Source: Metabacillus idriensis
GTDB lineage: Bacteria > Bacillota > Bacilli > Bacillales > Bacillaceae
DNA length: 64,000 nucleotides
Reading direction: 5' to 3'
Assembly: GCF_009674765.1 (NCBI RefSeq)
Contig: NZ_WKKF01000013.1
Location: 24,443-88,442 of the forward strand
Each line of letters begins with the position of its first letter. The first letter of the stretch is position 1. Both the position numbers and the translations under genes were made by a program. The notes beneath the pieces are model-generated. The model was not told where the DNA came from and searched no databases. It saw nothing but the letters and a program-made list of their open reading frames with translations. This document shows, piece after piece, positions 33,769-42,867 of the stretch.

Positions 33769-34395
33769 GTGGCTCCAATCGTTTCAAATGAATATAAGGA
33801 GAAAAAGAAGCGCCATATCCTGGAAAGTGCCCTTAAGGCATTTGGCGAAAAAGGATTTCAGCTTGCAACAATAGACGATATTGTTGCTGAATCCGGTTTA
33901 AGCAAAGGGGCAATTTACAACTACTTTAAAAGTAAGGAGGAGATTTATCTTCAGCTGATGCAAAAGAGGACAGAAGAGAATATCGCGAAGCTGAAAAACA
34001 CCTTTCAAGAAAGCAGAAATTCAAAAGAAAAACTTCACCAGTTTTTCAATAACTACGCGGAAATTGAGCTATCTCAAAAGTGGCAGAGAATGATCGGTGT
34101 ACACCTTGAATTCTGGATTCACTCAGGCAGGGACGAAGAGCTGAAGCAAGTCATGACAGACCGTTATGACAATGTCTATCAAGCTCTGCTCATTGAGATT
34201 ATTGAAGAAGGCATCAGGCAGAATGAATTCAAAAAAGAGACTGACCCTTCACTGGTATCTTCCATGGTGTGGGGAACCATAGATGGCATTTGCCTTCACT
34301 ATTCAGTAATAGGCGGGAGTTACCCTTATCAAAAACAAATTCGTTCTTTAGAAGAAATGGTCTTCATGTATATAGAAAAAGGGGGATCTTCATGA
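33769..34395 (+). CDS. TetR/AcrR family regulator
   Basis: 208 residues, GTG start with AAGGCGGTG upstream. HTH: ILESALKAFGEKGFQLATID, VAESGLSKGAIYNYFKSKEEI. C-terminal ligand-binding domain unassigned. The stop overlaps the next start (ATGA) so it is the first gene of a three-gene operon with two acetyltransferases; it probably represses the operon. Confidence 0.88.
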   Translation: MAPIVSNEYKEKKKRHILESALKAFGEKGFQLATIDDIVAESGLSKGAIYNYFKSKEEIYLQLMQKRTEENIAKLKNTFQESRNSKEKLHQFFNNYAEIELSQKWQRMIGVHLEFWIHSGRDEELKQVMTDRYDNVYQALLIEIIEEGIRQNEFKKETDPSLVSSMVWGTIDGICLHYSVIGGSYPYQKQIRSLEEMVFMYIEKGGSS

Positions 34396-34946
34396 GTTTT
34401 TTACAAGGAGAAAATGTATATTTACGTCCTTTTAAAAAAGAAGACTTTGACATGATCTTTCATAATGTGCAGGACAAAGAGATTAGACGACTTACAGGGA
34501 CACAAACGTTTTTTACAATGGGAAAAATAGAAAAGGCATATGAAAGCTTTGCACTCGATAAAACACGAATGGATCTTGTGATTGCAATGAAGGAAACAGA
34601 CGAGGCAATTGGAGATCTTGCATTACTTGATATTGATCTTTTAAACCGGAATGCAAGTATCAGGATCGCCTTAAATGAAGAGAAGCATCGCGGGCGGGGC
34701 TTTGGCACAGAAGCGCTGAGATTAATCCTCCAGCATGGCTTTCATAACTTGGGGTTATACCGGGTTGGACTGAATGTTTATCACTACAATGAGAGAGCAA
34801 AACGCTCTTATGAGAAACTGGGATTTAAGCAGGAAGGCGTTATCCGGGGAGAACTTTTTTATGATGGTGATTTTCACGACAACATCTTAATGGGCGTTTT
34901 AGCTGATGAATTTTGGGAAGCTGATAAGAAAAGGGGTACGTTATGA
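34392..34946 (+). CDS. GNAT acetyltransferase, RimJ/RimL-like
   Basis: 184 residues from ATG 34392 (GGGGGATCTTC before it, 4-nt overlap with the TetR gene). Acetyl-CoA loop HRGRGFGTEALRLILQHGF and the typical NERAKRSYEKLGFKQEGVIRGE ending of the RimJ/RimL/SpeG branch. Could acetylate a protein N-terminus, a polyamine or a drug. Coupled with the downstream GNAT by ATGA. Confidence 0.88.
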   Translation: MSFLQGENVYLRPFKKEDFDMIFHNVQDKEIRRLTGTQTFFTMGKIEKAYESFALDKTRMDLVIAMKETDEAIGDLALLDIDLLNRNASIRIALNEEKHRGRGFGTEALRLILQHGFHNLGLYRVGLNVYHYNERAKRSYEKLGFKQEGVIRGELFYDGDFHDNILMGVLADEFWEADKKRGTL

Positions 34947-35821
34947 TCACCATTAAAAGATTGTCTCAATGTACGCTTGAAGAAGCTTTAACCGCATGGA
35001 ATAAAGGTTTTGAGGGATATTATTTTGATATGACGCTGTCTCTTGAGAATTTTTTTAATCGAATGGTGCTTGAAAACCTTTCGCCGGCATTATCTGTAGT
35101 TGCATTTCACGGCTCGAAGCCGGTTGGGCTTGTTTTGAATGGAATCAGAACCATTGATGGCAAAAAAATTGCATGGAACGGCGGAACCGGTGTTGCTCCT
35201 GAATACCGAAGTAAAGGGGTCGGGGTCAAGCTGATGGAAGAGGTATTATCCCTTTATGAAAAAGAAAATGTAGACACTGCTACTCTTGAAGCCGTTTCTC
35301 ATAATGATCGTGCGATTAAGCTTTATGAAAAAATGGGCTATAAGGTAGTAGACAGGATTGCACACCTCGGACATTCAGCTCCGCTTAAGCTCGAAGAACC
35401 AAAAGGCGATTTCCGTGTTCAGGTTAAAAAGACGCGGGACGTACAAAATATCCCTTTTTATAACAAGCTGACGCCATGGCAGGTGCAGTGGCAAAACATC
35501 AGGGATGGTGAATCCATTCTTGCTGTAGACGAAAAGGGGGAAACCATCGGATTCGCTCTGTCAAAACGGAAATATGAGGATGACGGAACGCTATCTGGCA
35601 TCCTTTTATTTCAATGTGAGGCACACCCTGAACATCAGGAGAAAGAAGCCCTTGTGCGCTCGCTGCTGCATGAAGCATTGGCATTCTCTAACACGGAAGA
35701 GATTCAAAGAACGGCTGTCAATCTATCTAAATCCAATCAGCTGGTCCTTGAAATCTTAGAAAAAGAGGGGTTCATTGAAAAAGCAGAACAGGTGTTTATG
35801 ATCAAAGAGATGTCTGCATAG
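34943..35821 (+). CDS. GNAT acetyltransferase, double-domain
   Basis: 292 residues. N-terminal GNAT domain with acetyl-CoA loop APEYRSKGVGVKLMEEVL and HNDRAIKLYEKMGYKVVDR; C-terminal 140 residues look like a second, degenerate GNAT unit (SILAVDEKGETIGFALSKR, NLSKSNQLVLEILEKEGF). The two-domain arrangement is known in this superfamily. Substrate unknown. Last gene of the TetR operon. Confidence 0.82.
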   Translation: MITIKRLSQCTLEEALTAWNKGFEGYYFDMTLSLENFFNRMVLENLSPALSVVAFHGSKPVGLVLNGIRTIDGKKIAWNGGTGVAPEYRSKGVGVKLMEEVLSLYEKENVDTATLEAVSHNDRAIKLYEKMGYKVVDRIAHLGHSAPLKLEEPKGDFRVQVKKTRDVQNIPFYNKLTPWQVQWQNIRDGESILAVDEKGETIGFALSKRKYEDDGTLSGILLFQCEAHPEHQEKEALVRSLLHEALAFSNTEEIQRTAVNLSKSNQLVLEILEKEGFIEKAEQVFMIKEMSA

Positions 35822-35870
35822 AATCCATTCAATTACAAACCCTATGAAAAAGAAAGAAGGGATTGTAAAA

Positions 35871-36197
35871 ATGAAGAGATGGCTGAACATCTTGCTGATT
35901 TTCTGTTTGGCAGGAAGCAGTTTAACCGCGTTTTCTGTTCAAGCTCAAGCAGAAACCAAAGTGCTTTCCTATGAAGAGTACGGAAGAGTTGCGATGCGCA
36001 AGACTATGGAAAAATACCCTGATGCTCAAATCACAGACTATCTTCATGTAGGAAAAAAGAGAAAAACAACAACTTCGATTGAAACGTTCAAGCTTACACT
36101 GAAGGAAAAGGATAAAACGTTTCAAGTATTTGTTTTTGTTGAATATAATGAGAAAACCAAAAAAGTGGTTAAGGTTACATTTGAAAAGGCAGGTTAA
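35871..36197 (+). CDS. secreted DUF3889 protein, YqzG-like
   Basis: 108 residues from ATG 35871 with AAGAAGGG upstream. Signal peptide with ASS and AQA-E cleavage near residue 27, then a small basic domain of the DUF3889 family (VAMRKTMEKYPDAQITDYLH, TFQVFVFVEYNEKTKKVVKVTF) as in B. subtilis YqzG. Exported, function unknown. Confidence 0.8.
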   Translation: MKRWLNILLIFCLAGSSLTAFSVQAQAETKVLSYEEYGRVAMRKTMEKYPDAQITDYLHVGKKRKTTTSIETFKLTLKEKDKTFQVFVFVEYNEKTKKVVKVTFEKAG

Positions 36198-36262
36198 AAT
36201 TAGGCGGTCCCTCTAGGGGATTGCCTTTTTTATTTGGAATAAGTCCATTTTCAGGGTTTATA

Positions 36263-36312
36263 TTGACAATGTTTTACAATATGATATATAGTTAATTACA
36301 TAAGTAACTAAC
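36263..36312 (+). promoter_or_regulatory. promoter and GntR operator of the YtrAB-like operon
   Basis: TTGACA (36263-36268), 16-nt spacer, TATATA (36285-36290), then the 22-bp palindrome GTTAATTACAT-AAGTAACTAAC (36291-36312) immediately at the transcription start. The placement fits autorepression by the GntR protein encoded next. Confidence 0.6.
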
Positions 36313-36343
36313 CAATTAACAAATGAACCGAAAGAGGGGTCAT

Positions 36344-36721
36344 ATGAATCCATTTTTAGATACCGACAGACCGATTTTTCAGCAAATAGCGGAGCAGATA
36401 GAAGATGACATCATAAACGGCATGGTTCAGGAAGGAGAGAGAATTCCATCGACAAATGAGTTCGCGGCACATTATCAAATTAATCCGGCAACAGCAGCAA
36501 AGGGGATCAATCAGTTAGTGGAGAAAGGCATTCTTTTTAAGAAGAGAGGGATTGGGATGTTCGTAGCTGAAGGGGCAAAGGGGATATTAACCCTCAAACG
36601 GAAAGAGCAATTTTACGAAACCTTTATTTTGCCTCTGAAGAAGGAAGCGGCAAAACTGAATATCAGTGTGAACGATCTAAAAGAAATGCTTGAAAAAGGG
36701 AGCGGTCATAATGAAGGTTAA
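36344..36721 (+). CDS. GntR family regulator, YtrA subfamily
   Basis: 125 residues from ATG 36344 with AAAGAGGGG upstream. Short GntR protein: PIFQQIAEQIEDDIINGM and RIPSTNEFAAHYQINPATAAKGINQL winged helix, then a 50-residue helical tail without ligand domain, as in YtrA. Represses cell-envelope ABC transporter operons. Overlaps the downstream ATPase start by 11 nt. Confidence 0.9.
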   Translation: MNPFLDTDRPIFQQIAEQIEDDIINGMVQEGERIPSTNEFAAHYQINPATAAKGINQLVEKGILFKKRGIGMFVAEGAKGILTLKRKEQFYETFILPLKKEAAKLNISVNDLKEMLEKGSGHNEG

Positions 36722-37580
36722 TATGAATGAATTAACGAAGGTTTATGGCAAGAAAAGCGCGCTTGACGGCATTACACTGGAACTTGAAGAAAATAAGATT
36801 TACGGGCTGCTGGGCCGGAATGGAGCGGGTAAAACGACATTGATGCAAATTCTTGCGGGTCAGATCCTGCCAACGGGTGGTTCGGTGTTAATAAATGACC
36901 AAAAACCTTTTGAAAATCAAGAGATAACAGAGTCGATCTGTTTGATCAATGAAAGCGAAAATTTTAAAAAAGGATTGAAGATAAAAGATGTCCTAAAAAT
37001 CGCACGCTGCTTTTACCCGAATTGGAGCCGGGAAACAGCTGAAAAACTGCTCGAGGATTTTTATCTTCATGGAAATATGAAAGTCAAAACATTATCAAAG
37101 GGAATGGAATCTGCACTGGGAATATCGGTTGGTCTTGCAAGCCGGGCGCCAATTACGATATTTGATGAGCCATATATTGGTCTCGATGCTGCAGCCAGAA
37201 GCAGATTTTACGATTTACTATTGGAAGAGTACGAAGAATATCCGCGTACGTTTATTTTATCTACTCATCTAATAGATGAAGTCAGCCGGCTGCTGGAAGA
37301 AGTGCTCATTGTATCTGAAGGCAGGCTTTTGATGCAGAAAAATGCAGATGAACTTAGAGAGGAATCGTTTTTGGTCAATGGATCTTCAGCAGCAGTTGCT
37401 GAATTTGTAAAAAACAAAAACGTCATTTACCGCAAATCATTTGGAAGTATGGAACAGGCCGTCCTGTATGGAGAAAACCGCATAGAGGCTAAAAAGGCAG
37501 GATTACAGGTCGAACATGTGCCGGTTCAGGATTTAATGGTTTATTTAACAGCAAAACCGAAAGGCGGGGTTTCTGCATGA
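36711..37580 (+). CDS. ABC transporter ATP-binding protein, YtrB-like
   Basis: 289 residues from ATG 36711, with GGGAGCGG upstream in the end of the GntR gene. Walker A GRNGAGKTTLM, Walker B ITIFDEPYIGLD, H-loop LSTHLIDEV. The signature motif is LSKGMESAL, not LSGGQ, a variant shared by YtrB-type ATPases. The C-terminal 80 residues form an extra domain. Works with the next membrane protein. Confidence 0.88.
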   Translation: MKVNMNELTKVYGKKSALDGITLELEENKIYGLLGRNGAGKTTLMQILAGQILPTGGSVLINDQKPFENQEITESICLINESENFKKGLKIKDVLKIARCFYPNWSRETAEKLLEDFYLHGNMKVKTLSKGMESALGISVGLASRAPITIFDEPYIGLDAAARSRFYDLLLEEYEEYPRTFILSTHLIDEVSRLLEEVLIVSEGRLLMQKNADELREESFLVNGSSAAVAEFVKNKNVIYRKSFGSMEQAVLYGENRIEAKKAGLQVEHVPVQDLMVYLTAKPKGGVSA

Positions 37581-38278
37581 TAAGACAATGTCGCGGCATT
37601 TTATTGTTTGAAGTATTGGATATTCGAAATTCTCTTACGATCTTCTGGACCATTTTGATCAGCTGCATGGCTTTATCCTTTGGCATTCAGTTTACAACTG
37701 GAGGAAACCTGACAGTCTCAAGCTCCGCCGCGGTCTATATTTTCAGCGCAATCGCCGGATTTATGACTGTAAAAGAAACATATCCGTTCAGCATCAAAAG
37801 AGGAGCTACAAGAAAAAATTACTATGTGGCCACGAGTCTCTTTCTCCTCATGCTCGCTATGTTTATGGCGGCTGCTCACACTCTATTAATCATGGTGATT
37901 GAAGGAATGGGTTCCATGATGGTGAATGGAAATTTCAAGATTTATTACATGGCAAAATTTCTAGGGCATGAAAATCTGTATCTTGTCAATTTCTTTATTG
38001 ATGGGGCTCTCAGCTTCTTCTTATTATCAGGCTTCTTTCTTCTTGGCAGTTTGTTTTACCGGTTTGGTTTATTAGGAGGGTATGCAGCGATCGGATTGGG
38101 TGCTGTCCTTTTGTTCATTCCTGCTGTCCGCAATGAATTTATCAAAACTGGTTTTGAGTTTTTAGGCGATCAGGCCCTCCAGCATTTTGGCTATTTGATT
38201 GGAATCGGCGCGGTCTTTCTGGCAATAGGCTGGTTTGTTCTGATAAAAGCCGCCGCAAAGACAGTTTCCACGCGATAA
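37577..38278 (+). CDS. ABC transporter membrane subunit
   Basis: 233 residues, six hydrophobic helices. It overlaps the ATPase gene by 4 nt and so is its permease partner. I do not recognise a specific family from the sequence beyond a resemblance to YtrC/YtrD-like or ABC-2 subunits. Pairing with a YtrA-type GntR protein suggests response to cell-wall antibiotics, by analogy. Confidence 0.7.
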   Translation: MIRQCRGILLFEVLDIRNSLTIFWTILISCMALSFGIQFTTGGNLTVSSSAAVYIFSAIAGFMTVKETYPFSIKRGATRKNYYVATSLFLLMLAMFMAAAHTLLIMVIEGMGSMMVNGNFKIYYMAKFLGHENLYLVNFFIDGALSFFLLSGFFLLGSLFYRFGLLGGYAAIGLGAVLLFIPAVRNEFIKTGFEFLGDQALQHFGYLIGIGAVFLAIGWFVLIKAAAKTVSTR

Positions 38279-38286
38279 TGGACTTT

Positions 38287-38316
38287 AAAAGCAGGCTGAA
38301 TTTGGCTTGCTTTTTT
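38287..38316 (+). terminator. terminator of the YtrAB-like operon
   Basis: AAAAGCAGGC pairs imperfectly with GGCTTGCTTTTTT. Confidence 0.6.
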
Positions 38317-38397
38317 ATTTTGGGATATAACTTGATTTGCTTTTAATAGATTATAATGAGAGGAACAAGCATATATATTAAAAGGAGAAACGAAAAG

Positions 38398-39432
38398 GTG
38401 AACAAGAAAAAATGGATTTTGCTCAGTGTTTTAATTGTGGTGGTCATAATCCTTTTGCCGCTAAGCCTATCTCTTCTATTTGCATTAGTTACTGCTCTTA
38501 TATTGGAAGGGGCTGTGCAGAGGCTGCAAAACCATTTGAAGTTTGGACGGGGTCTTGCCGTTTTTACCGCATTTACAGCCTATGCTGCAATGCTTGTGAT
38601 GATTGGCTATTTTACAGTTAAAGTTGTCTTTGATCAATTTGTTGCATTTGCATCAAGTCTCCCTGAAATTATTGAAGAGGTTTATGCGAGCATTATACAG
38701 CCTACTTTAACGAAATGGGAACAAGTGCAGGAAACCATTCCAAGAGGGGTTGTCCAATCGCTGGAAGAATCGTTTACAGCGGGACTTAAGTCGTTTGAAG
38801 AAGGCGTGAATGGATTTTTAAACAGTTTGATCGATTTTATTGCCTTTTTGCCCGGTTTTATGTTTGAAATCCTGATCTATCTCATTGCTTTATATTTATT
38901 CAGCCTTGAGCTTCCTCGATTAAAAAGGATGATTGCAGACAGTTTAACAATGAAAACAAAGGAGAAACTCGTTCTTGTTCTGGAAGAATTAAATAAAGCA
39001 GGGATTGGTTTTGTCAAAGCCCAGATTTTTTTAAGCGCCCTGACGTTTGTGATGGCGTTTGCGGGGCTATCTATCCTTTCAGTTCCTTACACGGTGGTCT
39101 TGTCTCTCCTTATTGTCATTGTGGATATTCTGCCGATCCTCGGAACAGGATCCTTCCTCGTTCCATGGGCGATCTACGCATTTTTTCAAAATGACCAAGC
39201 TTTATCGATAGGATTGGTGATTCTCTTTTTAGTCATTACAGTCGTCAGAAGGGTCATTGAACCTAAAATCTTTTCAAGCAGCATGGGCATTACGCCTTTA
39301 GCGGCTCTGATCAGCCTGTTCATAGGATTTAAACTCCTTGGATTTATCGGATTATTCGCAGGACCTGCCCTTGTCATTGTTTTTGACACGCTTAGAAAAG
39401 CACGTATGATTCGAACGGACTTTAAGTTCTGA
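38398..39432 (+). CDS. AI-2E family transporter, YdbI/YtvI-like
   Basis: 344 residues from GTG 38398 with AAAAGGAG upstream; an earlier ATG at 38356 lacks such a site. Same fold as the AI-2E protein at 7058: N-terminal helices, a soluble segment, then VDILPILGTGSFLVPWAIY and RRVIEPKIFSSSMGITPL motifs. In B. subtilis ydbI lies a few genes before ydbP-ddl, as this one does here, so it is the likely counterpart. Substrate unknown. Confidence 0.85.
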   Translation: MNKKKWILLSVLIVVVIILLPLSLSLLFALVTALILEGAVQRLQNHLKFGRGLAVFTAFTAYAAMLVMIGYFTVKVVFDQFVAFASSLPEIIEEVYASIIQPTLTKWEQVQETIPRGVVQSLEESFTAGLKSFEEGVNGFLNSLIDFIAFLPGFMFEILIYLIALYLFSLELPRLKRMIADSLTMKTKEKLVLVLEELNKAGIGFVKAQIFLSALTFVMAFAGLSILSVPYTVVLSLLIVIVDILPILGTGSFLVPWAIYAFFQNDQALSIGLVILFLVITVVRRVIEPKIFSSSMGITPLAALISLFIGFKLLGFIGLFAGPALVIVFDTLRKARMIRTDFKF

Positions 39433-39495
39433 ACGTGTTTTGATGAGCGATCAGTGCTGTTTTCTTTTTAGAAAATACAAAGCAGAGGAGCAATT

Positions 39496-40095
39496 ATGAA
39501 GGAATTCATTTATTCACTTTTAGAGATTCTGGCTGATTTAGGCTATTACGGGATTGCTCTGGGATTAATGATTGAGGTGATTCCGAGTGAAATTGTTCTG
39601 GGGTATGGAGGCTATTTAATTTCTCTTGGACAAATTGAATTTGCAGGAGCGGTTGTTGCGGGAGTGATTGGAGGAACGCTTGCTCAAGTTTTCCTTTATT
39701 GGATGGGGTATTATGGCGGAAGACCATTTCTTGAAAAGTTCGGGAAGTTTTTATTTATTAATAAACATCATCTGGATCTTTCAGAAGCCTGGTTTGAAAA
39801 GTACGGGGCCGGAGTTATTTTTACAGCAAGATTCATTCCGGTTGTGAGACATGCCATCTCCATTCCCGCAGGAATCGGGAAGATGCCGTTATGGAGATTT
39901 ACTGTTTATACAGTGGCTGCCATGATTCCATGGACGATTTTCTTCTTGTATTTGGGGATTCAGCTTGGCACGAATTGGACAGAGATTAAATATGCTGCTG
40001 AACCGTATATTATTCCGATTGTCATTATTATGGCGCTTGCGGGAATCGGCTACTATATTGTAAAGCGCAATGATCCGCGCACAAAGAGGATTTAA
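39496..40095 (+). CDS. DedA family membrane protein (YngC/UptA-like)
   Basis: 199 residues, close to B. subtilis YngC (198). Membrane-embedded DedA/VTT domain: EVIPSEIVLGYGGYL, GGTLAQVFLYWMGYYGGR, and the conserved FIPVVRHAISIPAGIGKM motif. DedA proteins translocate lipids across the membrane; YngC/UptA has been linked to undecaprenyl phosphate recycling. Whether this is the UptA or PetA type cannot be told here. Confidence 0.85.
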   Translation: MKEFIYSLLEILADLGYYGIALGLMIEVIPSEIVLGYGGYLISLGQIEFAGAVVAGVIGGTLAQVFLYWMGYYGGRPFLEKFGKFLFINKHHLDLSEAWFEKYGAGVIFTARFIPVVRHAISIPAGIGKMPLWRFTVYTVAAMIPWTIFFLYLGIQLGTNWTEIKYAAEPYIIPIVIIMALAGIGYYIVKRNDPRTKRI

Positions 40096-40144
40096 GGGTT
40101 AAACAAACGTTTGATTAGATCGATAGCAAGAGGAGGCTCAAGCT

Positions 40145-40213
40145 TTTGGGCCTAAGCAAATCCGGCAAAAAAGTCAAACCCGGACTTATCTGTTAGGCCA
40201 TAGTTAAACGGGC
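40145..40213. repeat. worn copy of the large hairpin repeat
   Basis: AATCCGGCAAAAAAGTCAA, ACCCGGACTTATCTGTTAGG and TAAACGGGCAATTC recall the core of the elements at 24.7, 50.7 and 60.6 kb, without complete arms. Confidence 0.4.
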
Positions 40214-40291
40214 AATTCCTCATTTCCAATGTATGAGCCACTGAATTAAGGCTATAAATAATAACATCATTCTACTGGGGAGGCGGGTTTT

Positions 40292-41062
40292 ATGTTCAGC
40301 AGCTACAGCAGGCTTGCAACGGAAGTTTATGATATCGATAAGCCGGTCGGCCATTCTTTTGGAGACATTGAATATTACAGGGAGCGTCTAAGGGAAGTAA
40401 AAGGACGTATTTTAGAGCCGGGAACCGGTTCAGGAAGAATCTATATTCCATTGCTTCAGGATGGACTGAACATAGAAGGGATTGATCAATCGCCGGAAAT
40501 GCTTGAGTCATGCAAAAAGCGCTGCGAGGAAAGGGGGATTTCTCCTGTCCTCCGTGAAATGGATATGAGTGAGATGAAACTGCAGAGGACTTACGAAGCC
40601 ATTATCATTCCCGCAGGAACGTTTTTGCTGATTGAAGATAGGAAGAAATCTATACTTGCCCTCAAGAATTTTTATGATCATCTGGCTGCAGGCGGCCGTT
40701 TGATTCTTGATCTTTATTTGCAGCCTGATACAGCCTTAAATGAAGTCAAAATAAAAACGTGGGTTACACCTGAGCAGAACGTGATTACAATGGAATCAAA
40801 GCGGGTGGAAGTGAATTTCCTTGAGCAGTATTCGGTAAGCTATTTGAAATATGAAAAGTGGCAGGACGGAAAGCTGATTGACACTGAACTGCAGAGATTT
40901 GCGATGAGATGGTACGGTGTACGTGAATTTAAACTGGTTTTAGAGCGGCTTGGATTTACAGACATTGTGATTTCAGCTGATTATACATATGGAAAAGCAC
41001 CGGTTCATGCTGAGCAGACCATTACATTTGAAGCAAGAAAACCAGAAAGCACGTACTCATGA
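40292..41062 (+). CDS. class I SAM-dependent methyltransferase
   Basis: 256 residues, GGGGAGGCGG before the ATG. Motif I RILEPGTGSGRIYIPLL, acidic GIDQSPEML, motif II MDMSEMKL, AAGGRLILDLYLQ strand and a long C-terminal beta-rich part (VRVEVNFLEQYSVSYLKYEKW region) typical of the Methyltransf_25 group with a lid domain. Substrate unknown. Ends in a terminator that overlaps its stop codon. Confidence 0.85.
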   Translation: MFSSYSRLATEVYDIDKPVGHSFGDIEYYRERLREVKGRILEPGTGSGRIYIPLLQDGLNIEGIDQSPEMLESCKKRCEERGISPVLREMDMSEMKLQRTYEAIIIPAGTFLLIEDRKKSILALKNFYDHLAAGGRLILDLYLQPDTALNEVKIKTWVTPEQNVITMESKRVEVNFLEQYSVSYLKYEKWQDGKLIDTELQRFAMRWYGVREFKLVLERLGFTDIVISADYTYGKAPVHAEQTITFEARKPESTYS

Positions 41063-41078
41063 AGAGTATGTGCTTTTT
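41046..41078 (+). terminator. terminator overlapping the methyltransferase stop
   Basis: AAAGCACGTACTC and GAGTATGTGCTTTTT form a stem that spans the TGA stop. Confidence 0.7.
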
Positions 41079-41171
41079 GCTTTTCTTTTTTCTTCAACAA
41101 GCGACATCACGTGCTTTGAGAAGCGTTCCAGCTCAATATAAAACGTTTGGCTAATCTGTCAATTCTAAAAC

Positions 41172-41492
41172 TTATCCGAGCTTTTCTTGAAGGAATTCCG
41201 TCACTTGCTCTGGAGATTTTGCATTAGCGCTGTGAAGATGTCCAAGCTTTTCTCCGTTTTTGAAGATCAGGATGCTTGGGATGCCCATTACTTGATACGT
41301 TTCTGCAAGTTCAGGGAACTCATCTTTATTGATTTCGTACCACTCATATTTAGAATAAGCCTCAATGATTTCATCAATGAACATATTCATTCTCGTACAG
41401 TCAGGGCACCAGTCTGCGAAAAATTTGATTAGCACCTCTTGATCTTGGGTAATTAACTCTTGAAACTGTTCTTTAGATGTAATTTGCTTCAT
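41172..41492 (-). CDS. ydbP: thioredoxin-like protein YdbP
   Basis: 106 residues from ATG 41492; AAGGAGG sits 7 nt before it on the minus strand (an ATG at 41498 is too close). Thioredoxin fold with ADWCPDCTRM redox site (CPDC instead of CGPC) and cis-Pro GIPSILIF. Probably a thiol reductase with altered redox potential. Sits directly before ddl, as in B. subtilis. Confidence 0.88.
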   Translation of the reverse strand: MKQITSKEQFQELITQDQEVLIKFFADWCPDCTRMNMFIDEIIEAYSKYEWYEINKDEFPELAETYQVMGIPSILIFKNGEKLGHLHSANAKSPEQVTEFLQEKLG

Positions 41493-41695
41493 GATCATGC
41501 CTCCTTGCTATTATTTTAATACATAATTGGGATTTTGCATTCACCAATTGCTTACGGCAGGTCCAAATAAACTTTTAAGCGGACGCAAAAAGGTGTGTCG
41601 CTCGAATGTTATAAAGAATTGCATGATGGGCTATAACAATTTGATTTGAAAATGATAATATAGAAGAGATGAACTTTCTTTAGGGGGATATCTAC

Positions 41696-42781
41696 ATGAA
41701 AATTAAAGTCGGATTATTATACGGCGGCAAGTCAGCAGAGCATCAGGTTTCTTTGCAGACAGCACTTGCTGTTATAAAAGCGTTAGATACAAACAAATTT
41801 GATATACATCCAATCTATATTTCAGATAAAGGCGAATGGATCCGGGGAGCAAAATTGCAGGAGCCTGTTGAAAACGTTGCTGCTCTTCAGTTTAAAGACG
41901 GAGGCACAGCTGTTTTGCCGGTTGCTTTGAATCAGGATCTCTTTCCTTCAAAGACGGACAATGAGCATGAGCAAATCGATGTCGTGTTCCCGCTTCTGCA
42001 TGGACCTAACGGTGAAGACGGAACGGTTCAGGGAATGCTTGAACTTCTGAATCTTCCTTATGTAGGGAATGGCGTTCTTGCTTCCGCAGCCGGAATGGAT
42101 AAAGTGATCATGAAAAACTTGTTTGCACAGGCAGGACTTGAGCAGGCTAAATACGTTTCATTCATTAAGAGCGACTGGAAGAAAGCTCCGGAAAAAGCAT
42201 ACGAGACAGTTGAGCAGGAGCTTGGCTACCCTTGCTTTGTAAAACCTGCAAACCTTGGATCAAGTGTCGGCATCAGCAAATGCAAAGACCGTGAAGCCCT
42301 TGTAAAAGCTTTTGATGAAGCATTCAATTATGACCGCAAAATTATTATTGAAGAAGGCATCATCGGCCGTGAAATCGAAATCGGCGTCATTGGAAACGAT
42401 GAACCAAGCTGCTCTGTAGTCGGAGAGGTTGCACCTAAAAAAGAATTTTACGACTACAACTCGAAATACGTTGATGGCGATACAGATATGATGATCCCGG
42501 CACAAGTTACAGAAGAAGAATATGCTCTGATCAAAGATTTAGCGATTAAATCATTTAAGGCTATTGATGGATCAGGTCTTGTGCGTGCAGATTTCTTTTT
42601 AACAGAAGACGGAAGAGCATTGATCAATGAAGTAAACACAATGCCTGGGTTTACTCCTTACAGCATGTTCCCGCTGCTTTGGAAGCATGCAGGTGTCGAG
42701 TACCCTGAGCTAATCGAAAAATTAGTTGAGCTTGCGCTTGAGCGCCACGAAGGAAAACAGCAAATTAAACATACGTTTTAA
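41696..42781 (+). CDS. ddl: D-alanine--D-alanine ligase
   Basis: 361 residues. Forms D-Ala-D-Ala for the peptidoglycan precursor using ATP. Signature [14 protein letters not shown] (N-terminal), [17 protein letters not shown]-grasp [16 protein letters not shown], and [15 protein letters not shown] near the end. AGGGGGATA precedes the ATG. First gene of the ddl-murF pair. Confidence 0.97.
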   Translation: MKIKVGLLYGGKSAEHQVSLQTALAVIKALDTNKFDIHPIYISDKGEWIRGAKLQEPVENVAALQFKDGGTAVLPVALNQDLFPSKTDNEHEQIDVVFPLLHGPNGEDGTVQGMLELLNLPYVGNGVLASAAGMDKVIMKNLFAQAGLEQAKYVSFIKSDWKKAPEKAYETVEQELGYPCFVKPANLGSSVGISKCKDREALVKAFDEAFNYDRKIIIEEGIIGREIEIGVIGNDEPSCSVVGEVAPKKEFYDYNSKYVDGDTDMMIPAQVTEEEYALIKDLAIKSFKAIDGSGLVRADFFLTEDGRALINEVNTMPGFTPYSMFPLLWKHAGVEYPELIEKLVELALERHEGKQQIKHTF

Positions 42782-42788
42782 GAAAGCA

Positions 42789-42820
42789 TGGAAACACTAT
42801 TCTTAGGAATAGTGTTTCTT
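42789..42820 (+). terminator. hairpin between ddl and murF
   Basis: GGAAACACTATTC-ttag-GAATAGTGTTTC stem without a long T run; may be a partial terminator or processing site. Confidence 0.5.
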
Positions 42821-42867
42821 GGTCTACATATTGATGAATAAACATGGATTTGAAAGGAGCAAAACAA

